A stretch of DNA of 64,000 nt from Streptomyces sp. YIM 121038 (GCF_006088715.1 NZ_CP030771.1:7562001-7626000); one strand, 5' to 3'; shown: positions 24,058-34,460, counted from the stretch's first letter. Notes: generated from the letters alone by a model not told the origin. Made by a program: numbers and translations.

Positions 24058-27000
24058 CTACCGGCCGAGGTAGGCGTCGAGAATCGTCACGCTCGACGCG
24101 TTGCCCTGCCGGTCGGTGACCTCGGCGCGGAAGGAGACGCCCTTGCCGCGGGCCGGGTTCGTCACCTCGGCCTTGCCGCCGGTGACCGTCAGATCGGTCC
24201 ACGTACGCCCCTTGTCGTAGCTGACGTACGCCTTCAGGGACGCGAGGTTGCCACCGGCCGCATGGCCCTGGACGGTGACCGGGACGGACTGTTTCACGCC
24301 TGCGGGGGCGCGGCTGTCCAGACCCGCCTTCGGCGTGAAACGCACCGTGGACACGGGCAGTTTCTCCTCCCCGTCCACGTGCCGGGAACGGAACGTCCAG
24401 CTCGCCTCCACGCGCGAGGACACCGCCGCGAGCTTCGGGGAGCGGGTCACGGAGGCCGTCAGCCGGTACTCCGCGTCGCCCGCCGGGACCTTGAAGGCCT
24501 CGGCGCCCGTCACCGCGTCCTTCTTCTCCGCGACCTTCACGCCGTCGCGGTACAGGACCGACTTCTCGGCGGTGTAGCGCGTCCAGCCGGGGTTCCCCCG
24601 GCCGTCGGCGACGACCGGGATCCGGCCGCGCAGCTCGTCGCCCTTGCGGAAGACGCCGGTGCCGGCGTCGAGGGCAGGGCCGAACACGCCGGTGTTGAAC
24701 GTCCTGGTGGACGTCGTCCCGGCCCGGAAGGCCCGCGGCGCCGTCTCGTAGGAGCCCTCCAGGACGCGGTCGCCCTCGGCGTCCTTGTCGCCGTACTGCT
24801 CGAAGCCGACGCCCCACCGCGCGCCGTCGCGCGCGGACACGTACGCCGTGGTCGTGCGCGGCAGCTTCTGCGGCGCCAGGATCGGCGAGATGCCGCCCGC
24901 CTCGGGGAGGTATCCGGCGACGGCCAGCGAGCCCCAGCGGCCGGGGGCCGACGCGCCGGAGCGGACCTTCAGGGTGGCGAAGTCGGCCTTCTGGAGGTGC
25001 CGGGTGTAGCCGGTCGCGAACTTGGTCACCCTGCCGCCGAGCATGACGTCGTAGCGCGTGTCCGCGCCCTTGCGCCAGGTCCCGAGCCACTGCTGGCCGA
25101 ACCCGGCGGCGACCGCGGGGCCGAGGTGCGCGGTGCGCAGGCTGGAGAACTTCGAGATGTTGAGGGCGCCCAGCTCGTTGCCCGCGTACGTGTACCGGGC
25201 GTCGAGGAAGACCAGCTTCGCGGTGCGGTCCGCGATGCTGATGTCGACCGGCTTCGCCTTGCGGGCGTCGAGCGTCACGGTCGTCTTCTTGGTCACCACG
25301 AGCCGGGGCCGGACCAGCCAGTCCGTGCCCTTGTCAGGGTCGCGGGGGTCGACGTAGACCGCCGTGTCCAGCAGGTACGTGCCCTTCGCCACACGGAGCC
25401 TGACGGTCCCGGAGGCGTCGTCCACCCAGTGGTTCTGGCCCTTGTCGCCGCCGGTGAGGCCCTGGAGCAGGGTCAGGTAGTGCGGCGCGGGCCGCCCGTC
25501 GCGGCCGACGGTCTTCAGCGTCACCTCGTGCCGCTCGATCTCGCGCTCCACGACGGCCGCCGTGCGCACGCTCTGCCCGCCGCCGGTCGCGGTCACGTAC
25601 GCCGCGTACGTGCCGTTGACCGAGCCGCCGGGCCGGGTGTCCGCGACCAGGTCGACCGCGGCGGTGCCGCCCGCGGGGACCGTCAGCTCGCGCTTGCTCA
25701 GGGAGAAGAGCCCCGCGGGCGCCGGGCGGCCCTTCGGGTCGGTCGCCGCCACCGCGAGGCCGAGCGTGACGTCCCGGTCGCCGAGGTTGCGGTACGTGAG
25801 CTTCTTCGTGACGGGCTTGTCGTCGGTGTGCGGCCACAGCCGCGTGCCGAAGTCGAGCGACGTCGGCCGGGCGATCACCGTCTGGTCGACGGCCTTGTCC
25901 ACGGCGATCCGGCCCGAGCCCTGCTCGAAGGGGCTGTACGCGCCGCCCCGCGCGGACGCCGTCAGGGCGCCCTTCAGCTCCGGCTGCTTCCAGGTCGGGT
26001 GCCGCTGCTTGAGCAGCGCGGCGGCGCCCGCGGCGTGCGGGGCCGCCATGGAGGTGCCGGAGATCGTCAGATAGCCCTCGGGGTTCTGCCCGACCTCCTT
26101 CTCGATCCGGCTGCCCGGGGCGGCGGCCGCGGTGATGTCCACGCCCGGCGCCGTCACGTCCGGCTTGATCGTGCCGCCGTCCCCGATCGGGCCCCGGCTG
26201 GAGAACGGCGCGAGCTTGTCCGCGTCGTCGACGGCGCCCACGGTCAGCGCGGCCTTCGCGCTGCCCGGGGAGCCGACGGTGCCGGGCCCGAACTCGCCTT
26301 CGTTGCCCGCCGAGACGGCGAACAGGACGCCCTTGGCGGCCGACAGCTCGTCGACCGCGGCCTCCAGCGGGTCGGTGCCCTCGGAGTCCCCGCCGCCCAG
26401 GCTCAGATTGACCACGTCGGCGCCCTGGGCCGCGGCCCACTCCATGCCCGCGACGATGCCGGAGTCGTCGCCGAAGCCCTCGTCGTCGAGCACCTTGCCG
26501 CTCAGGACCTTCGCGCCGGGCGCGACGCCCTTGAGCTTCCCGCCCGAGGCGGCGCCCGTGCCCGCCGCGATGGACGCCACGTGCGTGCCGTGCCCGAGGC
26601 GGTCCTCGACGTCGGCGGCCGAGCTGAAGTTCTTCTCGGCGACGACCTGGTCCTTGAGGTCGGGGTGCGCGGAGTCCACGCCCGAGTCCAGGACGGCGAT
26701 CTTCACGCCCTTGCCGTCGTACCCGGACCGCCAGACCGCCGGGGCGCCGATCTGCGGCACGCTCTTGTCCAGGCTCGCCTCGCGGACGCCGTCGAGCCAC
26801 ACCCGGCGCACCCCGGGGGCGTACCCGCGCGCGTCCGTGAGGGTGCGCCACAGCAGGGCCGCGTCCCGGCGCGGGGTGCGGAGGGCCTCCGCGTTCAGGG
26901 ACGGCAGGACGCGGCGGACCGCCGTGTCCCCGGCCGCCCGGACACCGGCCCGTGCGCCGCGGGCCGCGCCCGTGTAGCCGACGATCAGTTTCAGGCCCTT

Positions 27001-27438
27001 CTTCTGGGCCGTGCGGGTGGCCTTCCGGCTCAGCTCCGTGAGGTCGAACAGCCGCCGGTCGACGCGCCCTTCGGCGATGAGCCGCCGCGCGTCGTACGGC
27101 AGGACCAGCGTGTGGCCGCCGACCGTCTGGGTGCGCACGGGTATGTGCTCGCGGCCCTTCGCGGGCACGAAGCCCCGCACGCGGCCCTCGGCGTCGACGG
27201 CCACGCGGTCGCCGGTGACGAGGGTGAGCCGGTACGCGGCCGCGCCCTTCGACGACAGGGCGGGCCCGGCGGCGCCTCCGGAGGCCGCCCGGCCCCCCTC
27301 GGCCGCCGCAGGTCCTGTCAGGCCCGCCGTGAGCGCCGCGGCCACCGCTGTCGCGACGGTGACCGCGCCCACTCTCGCGCGACGGCTGCCGCGTCGACTT
27401 CCCTGGCGACTTCTGTGCTCATTTCGGTGATGGCGCAC
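24058..27438 (-). CDS. Secreted S8-family serine peptidase (subtilase)
   Basis: About 1126 residues. A twin-basic leader with a long hydrophobic stretch (GAVTVATAVAAALTAGLTG, cleavage near AAAEGG) signals export. A propeptide-like region follows (LTLVTGDRVAVDAEGRVRGF). The peptidase domain has the triad in order: VKIAVLDSGVD (Asp near 247), GHGTHVASIAAG (His near 283) and SGTSMAAPHAAG (Ser near 461), with oxyanion Asn in VSAGNEGEFG. The remaining 600 residues are beta-rich domains (LDFGTRLW and later blocks), typical of large Streptomyces subtilases. GTG at 27438 is chosen because a GGGGAA site lies just upstream and longer forms lack a leader. It is divergent from the OsmC gene. Confidence 0.9.
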   Translation of the reverse strand: MRHHRNEHRSRQGSRRGSRRARVGAVTVATAVAAALTAGLTGPAAAEGGRAASGGAAGPALSSKGAAAYRLTLVTGDRVAVDAEGRVRGFVPAKGREHIPVRTQTVGGHTLVLPYDARRLIAEGRVDRRLFDLTELSRKATRTAQKKGLKLIVGYTGAARGARAGVRAAGDTAVRRVLPSLNAEALRTPRRDAALLWRTLTDARGYAPGVRRVWLDGVREASLDKSVPQIGAPAVWRSGYDGKGVKIAVLDSGVDSAHPDLKDQVVAEKNFSSAADVEDRLGHGTHVASIAAGTGAASGGKLKGVAPGAKVLSGKVLDDEGFGDDSGIVAGMEWAAAQGADVVNLSLGGGDSEGTDPLEAAVDELSAAKGVLFAVSAGNEGEFGPGTVGSPGSAKAALTVGAVDDADKLAPFSSRGPIGDGGTIKPDVTAPGVDITAAAAPGSRIEKEVGQNPEGYLTISGTSMAAPHAAGAAALLKQRHPTWKQPELKGALTASARGGAYSPFEQGSGRIAVDKAVDQTVIARPTSLDFGTRLWPHTDDKPVTKKLTYRNLGDRDVTLGLAVAATDPKGRPAPAGLFSLSKRELTVPAGGTAAVDLVADTRPGGSVNGTYAAYVTATGGGQSVRTAAVVEREIERHEVTLKTVGRDGRPAPHYLTLLQGLTGGDKGQNHWVDDASGTVRLRVAKGTYLLDTAVYVDPRDPDKGTDWLVRPRLVVTKKTTVTLDARKAKPVDISIADRTAKLVFLDARYTYAGNELGALNISKFSSLRTAHLGPAVAAGFGQQWLGTWRKGADTRYDVMLGGRVTKFATGYTRHLQKADFATLKVRSGASAPGRWGSLAVAGYLPEAGGISPILAPQKLPRTTTAYVSARDGARWGVGFEQYGDKDAEGDRVLEGSYETAPRAFRAGTTSTRTFNTGVFGPALDAGTGVFRKGDELRGRIPVVADGRGNPGWTRYTAEKSVLYRDGVKVAEKKDAVTGAEAFKVPAGDAEYRLTASVTRSPKLAAVSSRVEASWTFRSRHVDGEEKLPVSTVRFTPKAGLDSRAPAGVKQSVPVTVQGHAAGGNLASLKAYVSYDKGRTWTDLTVTGGKAEVTNPARGKGVSFRAEVTDRQGNASSVTILDAYLGR

Positions 27439-27649
27439 ATTTCCCCAATCGAGTTCAACTTTGTTACGTAGACGATCAGTTGATGCCTCAGGTTCCTTGC
27501 GCGGCGGTGGCGCGCGCCCGTCGGGCGCCCGCGGGAACACCCTCCCGGGTGATCCTTCTTACGGCTCCGTACCGACCCCGTACGCCGCGATTTCCCCCGG
27601 AGTGTGATCGGATGGGGGTCACGGAACTTCACCGAAGGGATTTGGCATC

Positions 27650-28075
27650 GTGGCTACCACGCGCTCCGCACACACGGTCTGGGAAGGCAGCCTGACCGAG
27701 GGCTCCGGCACGGTGACCTTCGACTCCTCGGGCATCGGGCAGCAGGCCGTGTCCTGGCCGTCCCGCGCCGAGGAGGCGAACGGCAAGACGAGCCCCGAGG
27801 AGCTCATCGCCGCCGCGCACTCCAGCTGCTTCTCGATGGCGCTGTCCCACGGCCTGACGGGTGCGGGCACCCCGCCCACCAAGCTCGTCACGTCCGCCGA
27901 CGTGACCTTCCAGCCGGGCACCGGCATCACCGGCATCCACCTCACCGTCGAGGGCGAGGTGCCGGGCCTCGACGAGGCGGCCTTCACCGCCGCCGCCGAG
28001 AACGCCAAGGCCAACTGCCCGGTCAGCCAGGCGCTCACGGGCACCACCATCACGCTGTCGGCGAAGCTGGCCTGA
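27650..28075 (+). CDS. OsmC-family peroxiredoxin
   Basis: 141 residues of the OsmC/Ohr family, thiol-dependent enzymes that reduce organic hydroperoxides. The first reactive Cys is in LIAAAHSSCFSMALSHGL, the second in ENAKANCPVSQAL, and the N-terminal WEGSLTEGSGTV matches the OsmC subgroup rather than Ohr. It should protect cytoplasm from peroxides and osmotic or stationary-phase stress. GTG at 27650 follows AAGGGA at a good distance and begins the conserved region. It is a single-gene unit with a strong terminator 20 nt after the stop. Confidence 0.92.
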   Translation: MATTRSAHTVWEGSLTEGSGTVTFDSSGIGQQAVSWPSRAEEANGKTSPEELIAAAHSSCFSMALSHGLTGAGTPPTKLVTSADVTFQPGTGITGIHLTVEGEVPGLDEAAFTAAAENAKANCPVSQALTGTTITLSAKLA

Positions 28076-28095
28076 CCCGCGGCCCGCACCGCGGC

Positions 28096-28131
28096 GAAGC
28101 CGCCGACCCCGCACGCCGGGGCGGCGGCTTC
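28096..28131 (+). terminator. Stem-loop terminator after osmC-type gene
   Basis: GAAGCCGCCG and its exact complement CGGCGGCTTC enclose an inner CCCC/GGGG pairing. It starts 20 nt past the TGA of the OsmC gene. Confidence 0.8.
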
Positions 28132-28182
28132 GTCGTGTCCGGGCCCTCCCCGGGCCCGCACGGGCCCGGCCCCGTACGCGGC

Positions 28183-28203
28183 ATTGACAAGAGCCCGCTC
28201 AAG
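28183..28203 (+). promoter_or_regulatory. HAIR-like HspR operator overlapping the dnaK promoter
   Basis: ATTGACA-N7-GCTCAAG resembles the HspR operator CTTGAGT-N7-ACTCAAG: the TTGA/TCAA cores have the exact 15-bp spacing and the right half matches 6 of 7. TTGACA (28184-28189) also fits a -35 hexamer, so repressor binding would block RNA polymerase. A matching -10 is not clear. Confidence 0.5.
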
Positions 28204-28252
28204 TTTTGTGCTGGAGGGCGGAGTATCACCGCGTCGGAAGGGGTTGTTGGAC

Positions 28253-30157
<1,905 letters not shown>

Positions 30158-30193
30158 ACGGGCCCGGCCGCCCCCGCTCCTGGAAGTGCCCGG

Positions 30194-31051
30194 CTACCCC
30201 CGGTCCTGGAGGTACTTGACCGTCGCCGGGTCGGCGGGCAGCAGGGTCTCGACGGCCAGCTCGGCGACGGTCACGTCCATCGGCGTGTTGAACGTCGAGA
30301 TCGAGGAGATGAAGGACAGCACCCGGCCCTCGTGCTCGATCCTGAGGGGCAGCGCGAAGTGCGGCACCTGCCCGTCCGCCGCCGTGTCCTCGCCCGGGTC
30401 GAGGACCGGGTAGGCCGCCACCTCCTCGTACAGGGCGCGCAGCGCGCCCGACCGCTGGAGCGCGATCTGACGCTCCATCTGGTGCAGCAGATGCCCGCGC
30501 CACTCCCGCAGGTTGCGGATCTTCGAGGCAAGACCCTCGGGGTGCAGCACGATCCGCATCGCGTTCAGGGGCGGCGCGAGCAGGTGCTCCGGCAGGCCGT
30601 CCAGGAGCGAGGCGATGCCGCGGTTCGCGGCGACCACGTCGTACGTCGCGTCGACGACCAGGGCCGGATACGGCTCGTAGCCCTGGAGCAGCCGCTCCAG
30701 GCCCGCGCGCAGCGCGCCCATCGACGGGTCGTCGAGCGGGGTCTGCCGGAAGCGGGGCGCGTACCCGGCCGCGAGCAGCAGCGCGTTGCGCTCGCGCACG
30801 GGCACGTCCAGGTGCTCGGCGAGCTTCAGGACGAACTCCTCGCTCGGCTTGGAGCGGCCCGTCTCCACGAAGCTGATGTGCCGTGCCGAGGAATCCGCGC
30901 GCAGCGCCAGCTCCAGCTGGCTGACGCGCCGCTCCTGGCGCCAGCCGCGCAGCAGCGCGCCCACCTCGGAGGCCGTGCCCGCGTCGGAGGCCGTGCCCGC
31001 GCGCGGGCCACCGCCTTTGCCGTTGCGCTTGTCGGGAGCCAGAGTTGTCAT
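30194..31051 (-). CDS. XRE-family regulator with MmyB-like ligand domain
   Basis: 285 residues. A helix-turn-helix (RVSQLELALRADSSARHISFVETGRSKPSEEFVLKLAEHLDVP) at about residues 40-90 is followed by the MmyB-like PAS-type domain (YPALVVDATYDVVAANRGIASLLDGL, MRIVLHPEGLASKIRNLREWRGHLLHQMERQ), which is thought to bind a fatty-acid-like ligand. This is the common Streptomyces MmyB regulator layout. The N-terminal leader holds a duplicated AGTASD/E hexapeptide. The ATG at 31051 is only 28 nt from the divergent mini-ORF start at 31080, so its promoter must overlap the neighbouring coding region, favouring mutual or auto-control. Confidence 0.88.
   Translation of the reverse strand: MTTLAPDKRNGKGGGPRAGTASDAGTASEVGALLRGWRQERRVSQLELALRADSSARHISFVETGRSKPSEEFVLKLAEHLDVPVRERNALLLAAGYAPRFRQTPLDDPSMGALRAGLERLLQGYEPYPALVVDATYDVVAANRGIASLLDGLPEHLLAPPLNAMRIVLHPEGLASKIRNLREWRGHLLHQMERQIALQRSGALRALYEEVAAYPVLDPGEDTAADGQVPHFALPLRIEHEGRVLSFISSISTFNTPMDVTVAELAVETLLPADPATVKYLQDRG
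30965..31000. repeat. 18-bp tandem repeat in the XRE regulator gene
   Basis: Two 18-bp units (TCGGAGGCCGTGCCCGC preceded by C or G) stand head to tail and encode the repeated AGTAS-acid hexapeptide on the reverse strand. Confidence 0.85.
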
Positions 31052-31079
31052 ACCCCTGACGGTAATCGAGGAGCCCCGC

Positions 31080-31109
31080 ATGGCGAACGCGAAGAAGAGT
31101 GGCGCATGA
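31080..31109 (+). CDS. Nine-codon leader ORF upstream of the ADP-ribosylglycohydrolase gene
   Basis: ATG at 31080 has a strong SD (GAGGAG, about 6-7 nt upstream) and encodes MANAKKSGA before a TGA that overlaps the next ATG as ATGA. The main gene itself has only a weak ribosome site, so this mini-ORF may feed ribosomes to it by termination-reinitiation. It is too short to show conservation from one sequence. Confidence 0.4.
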   Translation: MANAKKSGA

Positions 31110-32182
31110 CCGGCATGAACGACCCGTGGGACCCGCTGTCGTGGGAGGCCGCCGCCGGCTACCGGGCGCGGGTGCGCGGCTGTCTGCTGGGCGGCGCGGT
31201 CGGGGACGCGCTCGGCTACGCCGTCGAGTTCGACTCGCTGGCGGCCATCCGCGCCGCCCACGGCCCGCGCGGCGTGACCGGCCCGCTCCCCGACGCCGAC
31301 GGCGTGTGGCGGATCAGCGACGACACCCAGATGACGCTGTTCACCGTCGAGGCCCTGGAGGCCGCCCACGCGCGCGAGCGCCGCAAGGGCATCGGCGGCG
31401 CGGCGCCCCGGCTCGTCCTGGAGGCGTATCTGCGCTGGCTGGACACGCAGCACCGGCCGGGCCCCGCGGCGGACGTGCGCGGCGGCCTCGCCGCCGAGGC
31501 CTGGCTCTACGCCCGGCGCGCGCCCGGCAACGCCTGCCTCAGCGGCCTGGCCCGCGCGCACGCGCCCGACCCGCGCGCCCCGCTCGGGCCGCCCGGGCCG
31601 GTCAACCCGGAGTCCAAGGGCTGTGGCACCGTCATGCGTTCCGCGCCCTTCGGGCTCACCCGCGCACCCGCCGGGCGGGCCTTCGAGCTCGCCGCGCGCT
31701 GCGCGCTGATCACGCACGGCCACCCCACCGGCTCCTATGCCGCGGGGGCGCTCGCCGCGATCGTGGCGCACCTGGTCGCGGGGGACTCGCTGGAGGGAGC
31801 GGTCCTGCGCACCCTGCGGCTGCTCGCCCGGTACCCCGGGCACGCGGAGACGTCCGCCGCGCTCGCCCGCGCCGTCGACCTGGCCGCTGAGGGGGAGCCG
31901 GACGCCGCCCGGGTGGAGTCCCTGGGCGCGGGCTGGATCGCCGAGGAGGCCCTCGCCGTCGCGGTGTACGCGGCCCTGGCCGCGCCCCGGGTGGAGGACG
32001 CCCTGGCCCTGGCCGTGAACCACTCGGGCGACAGCGACTCGACCGGCTCGGTCTGCGGCAATCTGCTGGGCGCGCTGCACGGCGACCACGGGCTGCCGGG
32101 GGACTGGCTCAGGGCCGTCGAGGGCCGGGCGGTGATCGCGGCGCTCGCGGACGACCTCGCGACGGAATGCGCGCGCCGCTGA
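31106..32182 (+). CDS. ADP-ribosylglycohydrolase (DraG-like)
   Basis: 358 residues of the ADP_ribosyl_GH family, which removes ADP-ribose from proteins or small molecules with two Mg ions. The first metal motif is CLLGGAVGDALGY with ISDDTQMTLFTVEAL, and the second is NHSGDSDSTGSVCGNLLGA; both Asp clusters are intact. The GCGTVMRSAPFGL and ITHGHPTGSYAAGALAAIVAHL segments are typical. It acts in the cytoplasm; the modified target is unknown. ATG at 31106 is favoured, as it overlaps the stop of the leader ORF. It is divergent from an MmyB-type regulator that may control it. Confidence 0.9.
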   Translation: MTGMNDPWDPLSWEAAAGYRARVRGCLLGGAVGDALGYAVEFDSLAAIRAAHGPRGVTGPLPDADGVWRISDDTQMTLFTVEALEAAHARERRKGIGGAAPRLVLEAYLRWLDTQHRPGPAADVRGGLAAEAWLYARRAPGNACLSGLARAHAPDPRAPLGPPGPVNPESKGCGTVMRSAPFGLTRAPAGRAFELAARCALITHGHPTGSYAAGALAAIVAHLVAGDSLEGAVLRTLRLLARYPGHAETSAALARAVDLAAEGEPDAARVESLGAGWIAEEALAVAVYAALAAPRVEDALALAVNHSGDSDSTGSVCGNLLGALHGDHGLPGDWLRAVEGRAVIAALADDLATECARR

Positions 32183-32199
32183 GTCCCGTGCCCGCGACG

Positions 32200-32213
32200 C
32201 GCTGTGGCAGGCT
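32200..32213 (+). promoter_or_regulatory. Possible promoter element CTGTGGCAGGCTGA
   Basis: The same 14-mer with one change, CTGTGACAGGCTGA, occurs at 18426-18439 upstream of the phosphodiesterase gene. CAGGCT is an acceptable Streptomyces -10 and each copy lies 35-40 bp before a start codon. No -35 is evident in either. Confidence 0.3.
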
Positions 32214-32250
32214 GACAGCGCACCCCCGACACCAAGGAAGGAGCGCGGCC

Positions 32251-32610
32251 ATGCCTCTCGAACCGCTGTCGCAGAAGGAGATCGAGGACCGGCTCGCCGA
32301 GCTGCCCGGCTGGTCCGTCACCGAGAACGCCGCGGGCACGGGCCGCTCCGAGAACGCCGGGAGCACGGGCCGCTCCGGGAGCGTCCTCACCCGCTCCTAC
32401 CGCCTCGGCTCGCACTACGCGGCCACCGCGCTCGTCGTCCACGTCTCCCAGGTGCAGCAGGAGCTCGACCACCACGCGGAGATCACCCTCGGCTACGACA
32501 CGGTGGCGCTCGCGGTGTGCACCCACAGCGCGGGCGGCGCCCTCACCGAGCGCGACTTCGAACTCGCCCGCAGGGTCGAGGAGCTGGCGCCCGGCCACGG
32601 TGCCGCGTGA
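32251..32610 (+). CDS. 4a-hydroxytetrahydrobiopterin dehydratase (pterin carbinolamine dehydratase)
   Basis: 119 residues. The PCD active-site block ELDHHAEITLGYDTVALAVCTHSAGGALTERDFELA carries the two adjacent catalytic His and the later His, as in the family. It dehydrates 4a-hydroxytetrahydropterin during pterin recycling and often serves aromatic amino acid hydroxylases. The family length is about 95-105; this one has an extra 18-residue loop made of a duplicated ENAxxTGRS motif coded by a 27-bp tandem repeat. An AAGGAAGGAG SD precedes the ATG. It overlaps the following methyltransferase gene by GTGA. Confidence 0.9.
   Translation: MPLEPLSQKEIEDRLAELPGWSVTENAAGTGRSENAGSTGRSGSVLTRSYRLGSHYAATALVVHVSQVQQELDHHAEITLGYDTVALAVCTHSAGGALTERDFELARRVEELAPGHGAA
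32323..32376. repeat. 27-bp in-frame tandem duplication in the pterin dehydratase gene
   Basis: Units at 32323-32349 and 32350-32376 differ at two bases and encode ENAAGTGRS and ENAGSTGRS. Confidence 0.93.
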
Positions 32611-33380
32611 CGACCGACGGGCCCCGGGGCGTGACGCTCGACTACGGCAAGGAGGCCGTCCGCTACGACGCCTCGCGCGGCGGCGAGCCCCGGGCCGCCG
32701 CCGCGGCCGCCGCGGTGCTCTCGCTGCTGGCGCCGGGCACCCGCACCCTGCTCGACGTGGCCTGCGGCACGGGCCTCGTCACCCGGCGGCTCGCCGCCCT
32801 GCCGGGCCTCGGCGTGACCGGGGTGGACGCGACGTACGCCATGGTCCGCATGGCCGCCGAGCGGGTCCCGGGCGCCGTCGTCCTGGGCGACAGCCGCCGA
32901 CTGCCGTTCCCCGACGGCGCGTTCGACGCGGTGGCCACGGTGTGGCTGCTGCACCTGTTCGCGGAACCCGCGGAGGCCGCGGCCGTGGTGGCGGAGTGCG
33001 CCCGGGTCCTCAGGCCCGGCGGCCGCTACGTCACCACCGTCGACAAGGCCGCGTCCCACGACGTGGGCAGCGACATCGACGCCGTCCTGGCGGGCCGCCC
33101 CGTCCGTGAGCCCGTGGACGGGGCCGACCGCGTCGAGGGCTACGCCGCGGCGTGCGGGCTGGCCCCCGCGGGCCGCGCCCGCTTCACCGGCCACGGCCAG
33201 GGCCGCAGCCCGCGCAGCACCACGGAGGACCTGTTCCGCGGCTGGTTCACCAGCATCCCGACGGACAGCGCGATGGCACGGGGGTACGCGGAGCGGCTCG
33301 CCCGGCTGCCGGACCAGGACGTGCGGCGGCCCGACCCGGAGTTCGCGCTGCGCGCCTTCACCAAGAGCGCCGCTGGGTGA
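32607..33380 (+). CDS. Class I SAM-dependent methyltransferase
   Basis: 257 residues. SAM-binding motif I is LLDVACGTGLVTRRLA, motif II-type acidic residue in VTGVDATYAMVRMA, then VVLGDSRRLPFPDGAFDAVATVWLLHLF and ARVLRPGGRYVTTVD. It belongs to the Methyltransf_11 group with unknown acceptor. GTG at 32607 overlaps the stop of the pterin dehydratase gene (GTGA), so the two are translated together. That linkage could mean a pterin-related role, but this is inference. The next gene, another methyltransferase, is 107 bp away and has its own regulatory-looking leader. Confidence 0.83.
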   Translation: MTTDGPRGVTLDYGKEAVRYDASRGGEPRAAAAAAAVLSLLAPGTRTLLDVACGTGLVTRRLAALPGLGVTGVDATYAMVRMAAERVPGAVVLGDSRRLPFPDGAFDAVATVWLLHLFAEPAEAAAVVAECARVLRPGGRYVTTVDKAASHDVGSDIDAVLAGRPVREPVDGADRVEGYAAACGLAPAGRARFTGHGQGRSPRSTTEDLFRGWFTSIPTDSAMARGYAERLARLPDQDVRRPDPEFALRAFTKSAAG

Positions 33381-33397
33381 CGGGCCCCGGACGCCGT

Positions 33398-33435
33398 TTG
33401 CCGAAACGGCAACGGAAGTGGCCGTTCGCGGAACG
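33398..33435. promoter_or_regulatory. Two inverted repeats upstream of the His-rich methyltransferase gene
   Basis: TTGCCG-AAA-CGGCAA (33398-33412) and CGTTC-GCG-GAACG (33423-33435) lie close together, and a third CGTTCGCG follows near 33453. They occupy the 107-bp gap before a gene whose product begins with a His-rich metal-binding-like tail, so metal-responsive control is a reasonable idea. Confidence 0.35.
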
Positions 33436-33487
33436 CCGACGCAAGCTGGCAGCGTTCGCGAAGACCAGGTGAGAGGGCGGCGGAACG

Positions 33488-34453
33488 ATGACGGCGTACG
33501 AGACCAAGGCCGGTGGCCACGACCACGACCACAGCTCCGGCCGCAGCTCAGGCCACGGCTCCGGGCACGGGCATGGCCACGGCCACGGCGACTACGACAT
33601 CGACTGGGCCGAGATGGCCCCCGTCCTGGAGCAGAACGCCGAGGTCACGGCCCCGCTGTACCGGCAGGTCGCCGCGTGGCTGCGGGGGCTGCGCACGGTG
33701 GCCGCCGAGCCGGCCCTGATCGTCGACGCGGGCAGCGGCCCGGGCGTCGTCACCAGCCTGCTCGCCCAGGCGTTCCCCGAGGCCGAGGTGGTCGCGGCGG
33801 ACCCGGAGCGGGCCCTGCTGGAGCGGGCCGAGGCGCGCGCCGCCCGGCTCGGCCTCGCGGACCGGGTGCGCGCGCACCGCGCGGAACTCCCCGACGGCCT
33901 GGGCGAGCTGCCGCCCGCCGGCCTGATCTGGGCGGCACGGTCCGTGCACCACGTGGGCGACCAGGTCGCCGCGCTCACCGCGCTCGGCGAGCGGCTCGCG
34001 CCGGGCGGCGCGCTCGCGGTCCTCGAAGGCGGTCTGCCGCCGCGCAGCCTGCCGCGCGACATCGGCGTGGGCCGCCCCGGCCTGCAGGCCCGCCTCGACG
34101 CGGCCAACGAGGAGTGGTTCGCGCGCATGCGCGCGTCCCTGCCCGGCGCCACCGGGGCCACGGAGGACTGGGCCGCGCTGCTCACGGCGGCGGGCCTGCG
34201 CCACACGGCGACCCGCACGTTCCTGCTCGACCTGCCCGCGCCCCTGGACGAGCGCGCGCGGGCGCACGTCATCGACACCTTCGAGCGCTACCGCGGCCTC
34301 GCGGCCGCCGAGGGGCCCGAGGCGCTCGCCGCGGACGACGTGACCGTCCTGAACCGCCTGCTCGACCCCGAGGACGAGCTGAGCCTGCACCGCCGCCGCG
34401 ACGTGTTCCTGCTCGTGGCGCACACGGTGCACGTGGCGGTGAAGGAGGGCTGA
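33488..34453 (+). CDS. SAM-dependent methyltransferase with histidine-rich N-terminus
   Basis: 321 residues. Residues 9-35 form a His/Gly/Asp/Ser-rich segment (HDHDHSS, then a run of HG pairs), typical of Zn, Ni or Co binding or storage sequences. A class I methyltransferase core follows: ALIVDAGSGPGVVTSLLAQAFP, VVAADPERALLERAEARA, LIWAARSVHHVGDQ and LAPGGALAVLEGGLPPRSLP. The C-terminus is helical. The GGCGGAACG sequence acts as a weak SD before the ATG. The acceptor is unknown; the metal-binding leader suggests a metal-linked role or metal-dependent assembly, which is inference. Confidence 0.8.
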   Translation: MTAYETKAGGHDHDHSSGRSSGHGSGHGHGHGHGDYDIDWAEMAPVLEQNAEVTAPLYRQVAAWLRGLRTVAAEPALIVDAGSGPGVVTSLLAQAFPEAEVVAADPERALLERAEARAARLGLADRVRAHRAELPDGLGELPPAGLIWAARSVHHVGDQVAALTALGERLAPGGALAVLEGGLPPRSLPRDIGVGRPGLQARLDAANEEWFARMRASLPGATGATEDWAALLTAAGLRHTATRTFLLDLPAPLDERARAHVIDTFERYRGLAAAEGPEALAADDVTVLNRLLDPEDELSLHRRRDVFLLVAHTVHVAVKEG

Positions 34454-34460
34454 CCCGGGA

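Noticed and set aside
24262..27471. A 1069-codon forward frame across the S8 peptidase gene
   Set aside because: It lacks any recognisable domain, whereas the reverse frame has an intact subtilase triad; it is a shadow.
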